A DNA stretch of 38,603 nt from positions 1 through 38,603 of the forward strand of contig QHSU01000015.1 in the NCBI GenBank assembly GCA_003220535.1, given 5' to 3'. How positions within the stretch are numbered: position 1 is the first letter of the stretch; the number at the start of each line of letters is the position of its first letter. Under the pieces are notes generated by a model. It searched no databases and was not told the origin of the DNA. It saw only the letters and a program-made list of their open reading frames with translations. Both the position numbers and the translations under genes were made by a program. This document shows positions 34,973-38,603 of this stretch, piece after piece. Source of the stretch: Candidatus Rokuibacteriota bacterium (GTDB lineage: Bacteria > Methylomirabilota > Methylomirabilia > Rokubacteriales > CSP1-6).

Positions 34973-35178
34973 GCTTACCTCCCTCGCGATCGGTGAATGA
35001 TGAATCGATCAAACACCTGTCACAAAGGAGCAACGGCCGTGCCACGCCGAGACGTCGCCGATGGGCCGCGCTAAGTAATCGTCAGGACAGCTGCGGCTGG
35101 GGAGAGATCCACGTTGCGTGTTCGACGGCAAGGGCAGACTCCCAATATGTTGGGAGCGTCACGATATGTTGGGACGTC

Positions 35179-36696
35179 TTACTCTTTCCGCGTGATCCCG
35201 AGCTTCTTCATTCGCGCTTCGAGCGTGGTGGGCTTCATGCCGAGGTGCTCTGCGGCTCCCCGCTCACCGCTGACGCGCCACCCCGTCAGCTCGAGCACGG
35301 CCCGGATATGCTCACGTTCGACCTCCTCGAGCGTCCGGGTAGCCCCCGCACGGCCCCTGCCGCCGGTCGTCATTGGCCACCAGCCCAGGTCGAGCTCGGC
35401 ACCCGCACTGAGGATCGTCGCCCGCTCGATCACGTTTTCAAGCTCGCGAACATTGCCAGGCCAGGAATAGGTCTGGAGCATCTTCATGATTGCCGGTGAG
35501 ACATTCGAGATCCTCTTCCCGAATCGTGGGCCATACTTCAGCGTCAAGTACCGCACCATGAGGGGAATATCTTCTGTCCTTTCGCGGAGCGGCGGTAGGC
35601 GAATCGGAAAGACGTTGAGGCGATAGTAGAGGTCGGACCGAAATCGGTTTTCCCGAATGGCTGTCTCGAGATCTCGGTTCGTCGCCGCGATCACGCGAAC
35701 GTCGACAGTGATCGTATGGGACGCTCCGATCCGCTCGAACTCGCCTTCCTGGAGAACCCGGAGGAGCTTTGGCTGGAGCTCGAGCGGCAGGTCGCCGATC
35801 TCGTCCAGGAAGAGAGTCCCTCCATGGGCCAGCTCGAACCGGCCGATCTTGCGTGCGATGGCGCCTGTGAAGGCTCCCTTCTCGTGCCCGAACAATTCAC
35901 TCTCGATCAGTCCGGCCGGCAGGGCTGCACAATTCACTTTGATGAGGGCCTTGCCGCGCCTCGGGCTCAGGTTGTGCAGCGCTCGGGCCACGAGCTCCTT
36001 GCCGGTTCCCGTATCACCCGTGATCAACACCGTCGCCCCAGCAGGGGCCACGGCTTCGATGGCTTTAAACACCTCCTTGATCGCCCGACTCTGGCCGACG
36101 ATCTCCTCGAAGTTGTGGTCACTCTTGATTTCTTCCTGGAGATAGCGATTCTCCTCCTCCAGCTTGGCGCGGAGCCGAGCGATCTCCTCGAACGCGCGCA
36201 TGTTCTCGACAGCGAGCGCGATCTGTTTCGCAACTTCCTCGAGCAAGGGTACGTCCTCGACGGCGTACCGATTGGGGGCGAAGCTCTGCAGCAATAATGC
36301 CCCGATGGCTCGTCCTCGCGCCATGAGGGGAACGCACACGTACGCGCGCACCCCACCGGCGACCATGATCTCGTCTGCTGGAACTCGCGGCTCGATCTCG
36401 ATGTCGCGTCTGAGGCGCGACTGTCCATGGTCCAGCACCCAGCCTGCCGCGGTACCCTGACGGCTGACGTCACGATGCAGATCGTGGGAGTGCCCGGGTA
36501 GCTCCGGTCCCTCTAACGCAAACGTGCGGAGGACGTCGTTCTCCGCATCGTAGAGTATGGCTCGATCGAACGGGACGACCTTGCGCAGGGCTTCAGCGAT
36601 TGCGCGGAACAACGATTCACGCGTGAGGTTCGAGATGATCGCGTTGTTGACTTCGAGCAATAAGCGATAGCCTGTCTCGCTGTTCTCAGCGTCCAT
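35179..36696 (-). CDS. Sigma-54-dependent activator with GAF sensor
   Basis: 505 residues. A GAF domain (~20-165: LLLEVNNAIISNLTRESLFR, FDRAILYDAENDVL, VCVPLMARGRAIGALLLQS) is followed by a coiled coil (ARLRAKLEEENRYLQEEI), the AAA+ domain with GDTGTGKELVARAL (Walker A), GHEKGAFTGAIARK (sigma-54 contact GAFTGA) and GGTLFLDEIGDLP (Walker B), then a Fis-type helix-turn-helix (RVSGERGAAEHLGMKPTTLE). FhlA/NorR-like architecture: it senses a small molecule and activates sigma-54 promoters. ATG 36696 is preferred because the protein sequence before it is basic and unlike the family. The target is unknown. Confidence 0.92.
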   Translation of the reverse strand: MDAENSETGYRLLLEVNNAIISNLTRESLFRAIAEALRKVVPFDRAILYDAENDVLRTFALEGPELPGHSHDLHRDVSRQGTAAGWVLDHGQSRLRRDIEIEPRVPADEIMVAGGVRAYVCVPLMARGRAIGALLLQSFAPNRYAVEDVPLLEEVAKQIALAVENMRAFEEIARLRAKLEEENRYLQEEIKSDHNFEEIVGQSRAIKEVFKAIEAVAPAGATVLITGDTGTGKELVARALHNLSPRRGKALIKVNCAALPAGLIESELFGHEKGAFTGAIARKIGRFELAHGGTLFLDEIGDLPLELQPKLLRVLQEGEFERIGASHTITVDVRVIAATNRDLETAIRENRFRSDLYYRLNVFPIRLPPLRERTEDIPLMVRYLTLKYGPRFGKRISNVSPAIMKMLQTYSWPGNVRELENVIERATILSAGAELDLGWWPMTTGGRGRAGATRTLEEVEREHIRAVLELTGWRVSGERGAAEHLGMKPTTLEARMKKLGITRKE

Positions 36697-37030
36697 CCTA
36701 CTTCTCACGCAGACGCATATTCGGGTCCTCGTCGCGATCTTGACCTTCCGCGTCATGGCTGTCAATAACGGCTGGCGCGTAGTTCTGATCAGCGCGAGCT
36801 GGCCGGCGAGTCACATCATCGAGCCCGATGAATATCGAGGAGAGGCCGTCATAGTGCGCGGCGCCGCGATACACAATGGTTCAAGTCGTGGAATCGGAAT
36901 CTCACTGCAGTCTGGGAAGAACTGCGGTCAACCAGAACCGACCATTGGGGTGAAAACCCAACGCTCCCATGGTCTCAATCCCAACTCCGCGCTTTTCCTC
37001 GATTTCAACCGCAATTCGAACCGGCGTCGT
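36697..37030. other. Gene-free stretch before repeat copy F
   Basis: No supported gene. Toward the right end the sequence is less GC-rich than its neighbours. CAACCGCAATTCGAACCGGCGT (37008-37029) resembles a decayed T-arm on the minus strand leading into copy F. Confidence 0.4.
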
Positions 37031-37066
37031 TGGGTTATGAGCCTAGTACTTGGGCCCACGTCGCCA
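37031..37066 (-). repeat. tRNA-half repeat, copy F (degenerate)
   Basis: TGGGTTATGAGCCTAGTACTTGG and GCCCACGTC match the anticodon-loop/arm junction of copies D and E; then similarity fades (TTTCCAATCG in place of the CCCCAACGA repeats). On the tRNA side only a T-arm-like GCCGGTTCGAAT remains. Same orientation. Last recognisable copy in the window. Confidence 0.65.
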
Positions 37067-37299
37067 CGATTTCCAATCGCTTCCGGGGCAAATGAGACCA
37101 AAAAGATCGACGTAACTCAAACACGCAAGAAAACGGTCCCTTCAAATAGCAGCAAAGCCGGAGTCTCGCTCGAATTCCGCGTGCGGGTTGCTGTTCTATC
37201 CCGCATTTCGGTTTTGAGAGGTGAACGAACCAGACAATTTCCGCTGGCCGATCTCTTCCGCCAGTCGAATGGCGGGCCAAATGAGTGCAGCGACACCGG

Positions 37300-37882
37300 T
37301 CAGCGCAGGTTCATCGGCGCCGCCGCGCTTTGCTTGCCGTAGGCCTTGGAGATTTGGCCGACGAGGGTCGCCCAAGGCATATCGAGCGCGCCGTAGACCG
37401 CGGCTGCTTCCGGCCGCGCGTTGTCCTTCAGGATCTCGACCATCAGGGTGGCGTAATCCGACACGATCACGCCCGCCTGTTGCATTCGCAGCAACCCGGC
37501 CTCGCGTTTTGTGTCGCTGAATGTTCCCGACGCATCGACGGCGACATAGGCGTCATAGCCCTTGCCGATCGCCGTAATGGCCGGGAAAGCGGCACAGACC
37601 TCAAGAGAGATGCCCGCGATGATCAGCTTCTTGCGGCCTGTCGCCTCGATCGCTGCGGCCACCTTGATCATCCCAGGCATTGACCGTCGATCGGTCGATG
37701 ATCTGAATGCCGGGCAGGGCCTCCACCAGCTCAGGGAAGGTCGGCCCCCACATGCTGTCTCGGGCGGTGGTGGTGACGACGATCGGCAGCTTCAGCGCTT
37801 TCGCTGCCTTCGCCAGCGCGACGACATTGTGCTTCAGCTCGCCCGTCGAATAATCGCGGACGCCGATACAACTGAAATGCAA
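37300..37882 (-). pseudogene. Isochorismatase-family hydrolase (YcaC-like), broken
   Basis: The first frame (from 37882) reads GVRDYSTGELKHNVVALAK, LPIVVTTTARDSMWGPTFPE and STVNAWDD; the second (to 37300) continues IKVAAAIEATGRKKLIIAG, then ISLEVCAAFPAITAIGKGYD with the family's catalytic Cys region (GISLEVCA). They are joined by a frameshift near 37670. The N-terminal strand with the catalytic Asp (VxIDxQ) is missing, so the 5' end is also lost. Its usual neighbour, an alpha/beta hydrolase, lies directly upstream and is also truncated. Confidence 0.75.
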
Positions 37883-37908
37883 TTACCGTTGATACCTTCC
37901 GAAGAGTT

Positions 37909-38244
37909 TTAAGCGTTCTGGACCGCCTTCGCGGCCTTGCGGATCACGTCGAGCACAAAGCCGGGTTGGGAAAGCATCGGGACGTGGCTGCTGTCGGTCT
38001 CGAAAGTGGTCTCGCCCATGCGCTTCGCGACGAAGCGTTGCAGCTCGGGTTGGACGGTGCGGTCCTTATTCGCAACGATGTACCAGCTCGGCTTCGACTT
38101 CCACGCAGTGCCTTCGACCTTTTGGGTGAAAAGGTCCGCCGCCGGGGCGGCGTGCGTTGCCCAGACGACTTTCTGCTCCTGCTCGGGTAGATCGCCTGCA
38201 AAGGTTGCGATCCCGTCCGGCTTCATCCAGACGCGCCCATCCAC
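37909..38244 (-). pseudogene. Alpha/beta hydrolase, C-terminal half
   Basis: Up to 111 residues: WMKPDGIATFAGDLPEQEQK, WKSKPSWYIVANKDRTVQPE, LQRFVAKRMGETTFETDSSH (catalytic His) and FVLDVIRKAAKAV. This is the C-terminal half of the salicylate-esterase-like group; the nucleophile-serine half is absent. The frame begins at about 38280, near the RND gene's stop, marking a deletion joint. Cannot be catalytic alone. Confidence 0.7.
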
Positions 38245-38314
38245 GGCACGGGCGCGCGATTCGGCCTGCTCAGCGAGGCGGGCGCATCACCGGCGTGGTC
38301 CTGGAGCGGGCGGG

Positions 38315-38603
38315 TCACGGACGGGTGGTGCCGGGTTCTCCTGCAGAAACTGGCGATTCAGAACCCTTGCGTCTTCTCAGTCGCTCGCTGGTCCGCTCCA
38401 AGAGCACGTAGAACACCGGAACGAACGGAATCGCCAGGAACGTCGAAGCCATCATCCCGCCGAACACCACCGTGCCGATGGCCTGCTGGCTGGCGGCGCC
38501 TGCCCCGGAGGCGACCATCAGCGGCACCACGCCCAGGATGAAGGCGAACGAGGTCATCACGATGGGCCGGAACCGGCGCCGCGTCGCCTCGACAGCGGCC
38601 TCG
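38315..38603 (-). CDS. RND efflux permease (AcrB/HAE1 type), C-terminal end (5' partial)
   Basis: The frame enters from the right edge and stops at 38315. EAAVEATRRRFRPIVMTSFA, then FILGVVPLMVASGAGAASQQ and GGMMASTFLAIPFVPVFYVL are the last transmembrane helices of HAE1-type RND pumps (AcrB, MexB). The tail SERLRRRKGSE is the normal cytoplasmic end. Proton-driven drug or solvent export with a periplasmic adaptor and an outer-membrane channel, none of which is in the window. Confidence 0.9.
   Translation of the reverse strand, partial: EAAVEATRRRFRPIVMTSFAFILGVVPLMVASGAGAASQQAIGTVVFGGMMASTFLAIPFVPVFYVLLERTSERLRRRKGSESPVSAGEPGTTRP

Overview
The window is high-GC DNA (roughly two thirds G+C by eye). 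Its genes resemble those of aerobic soil or sediment bacteria. The recurring MRLIGL leader of ABC-substrate-binding genes, the gene families and the GC content would fit an uncultured lineage such as Rokubacteria/Methylomirabilota, but there is no rRNA or marker gene here and I cannot prove the taxon. Many genes are decayed or truncated, and most breaks lie near repeat copies.

Layout. 1-5848: an ECF sigma factor tail overlapping a VOC-domain gene, an MFS exporter, YceI, an M20 peptidase, two cupins and, on the other strand, an aspartate-dehydrogenase-like gene. From 6.0 kb onward the window is cut into blocks by same-orientation copies of a repeat (~245 bp when complete). The repeat contains the 3' half of an initiator tRNA-Met gene (anticodon loop through encoded CCA), a terminator-like hairpin, and a conserved ~125-bp arm with short direct repeats. 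Copies lie at about 6.0, 10.9, 18.6 (fragment), 20.2, 25.9, 31.0 and 37.0 kb. Blocks between copies carry unrelated cargo: (i) cytochrome P460, thioredoxin-like protein, decayed haem protein, metallophosphoesterase, DUF2867-like gene; (ii) a GH13 enzyme with a disaccharide transporter, then ArsR, an AhpD-like protein and a broken LLM oxidoreductase; (iii) a nucleotidyltransferase and a TMEM175-type channel; (iv) an IS3 relic, KatG, DUF899, DUF2182; (v) a second TMEM175-type channel, an NMT1/THI5-like binding protein, a three-gene ABC exporter and a SEFIR stub; (vi) a zinc-ribbon membrane protein, a secreted protein, a cupredoxin, a five-helix membrane protein, ECF sigma plus STAS, and a sigma-54 activator; (vii) decayed isochorismatase and alpha/beta hydrolase genes and the tail of an RND pump.

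Two observations stand out. First, the tRNA-half repeats look like attachment sites of a tandem array of integrase-less mobile cassettes of about 1.5-7.5 kb. Second, the AhpD-like gene at 17030-17584 (minus strand) is open except for one TGA exactly where the second cysteine of its CxxC motif belongs, followed by a hairpin of bacterial SECIS type. It is a candidate CxxU selenoprotein. Redox and peroxide handling recurs among the cargo (KatG, AhpD-like, thioredoxin-like, P460, cupredoxin).
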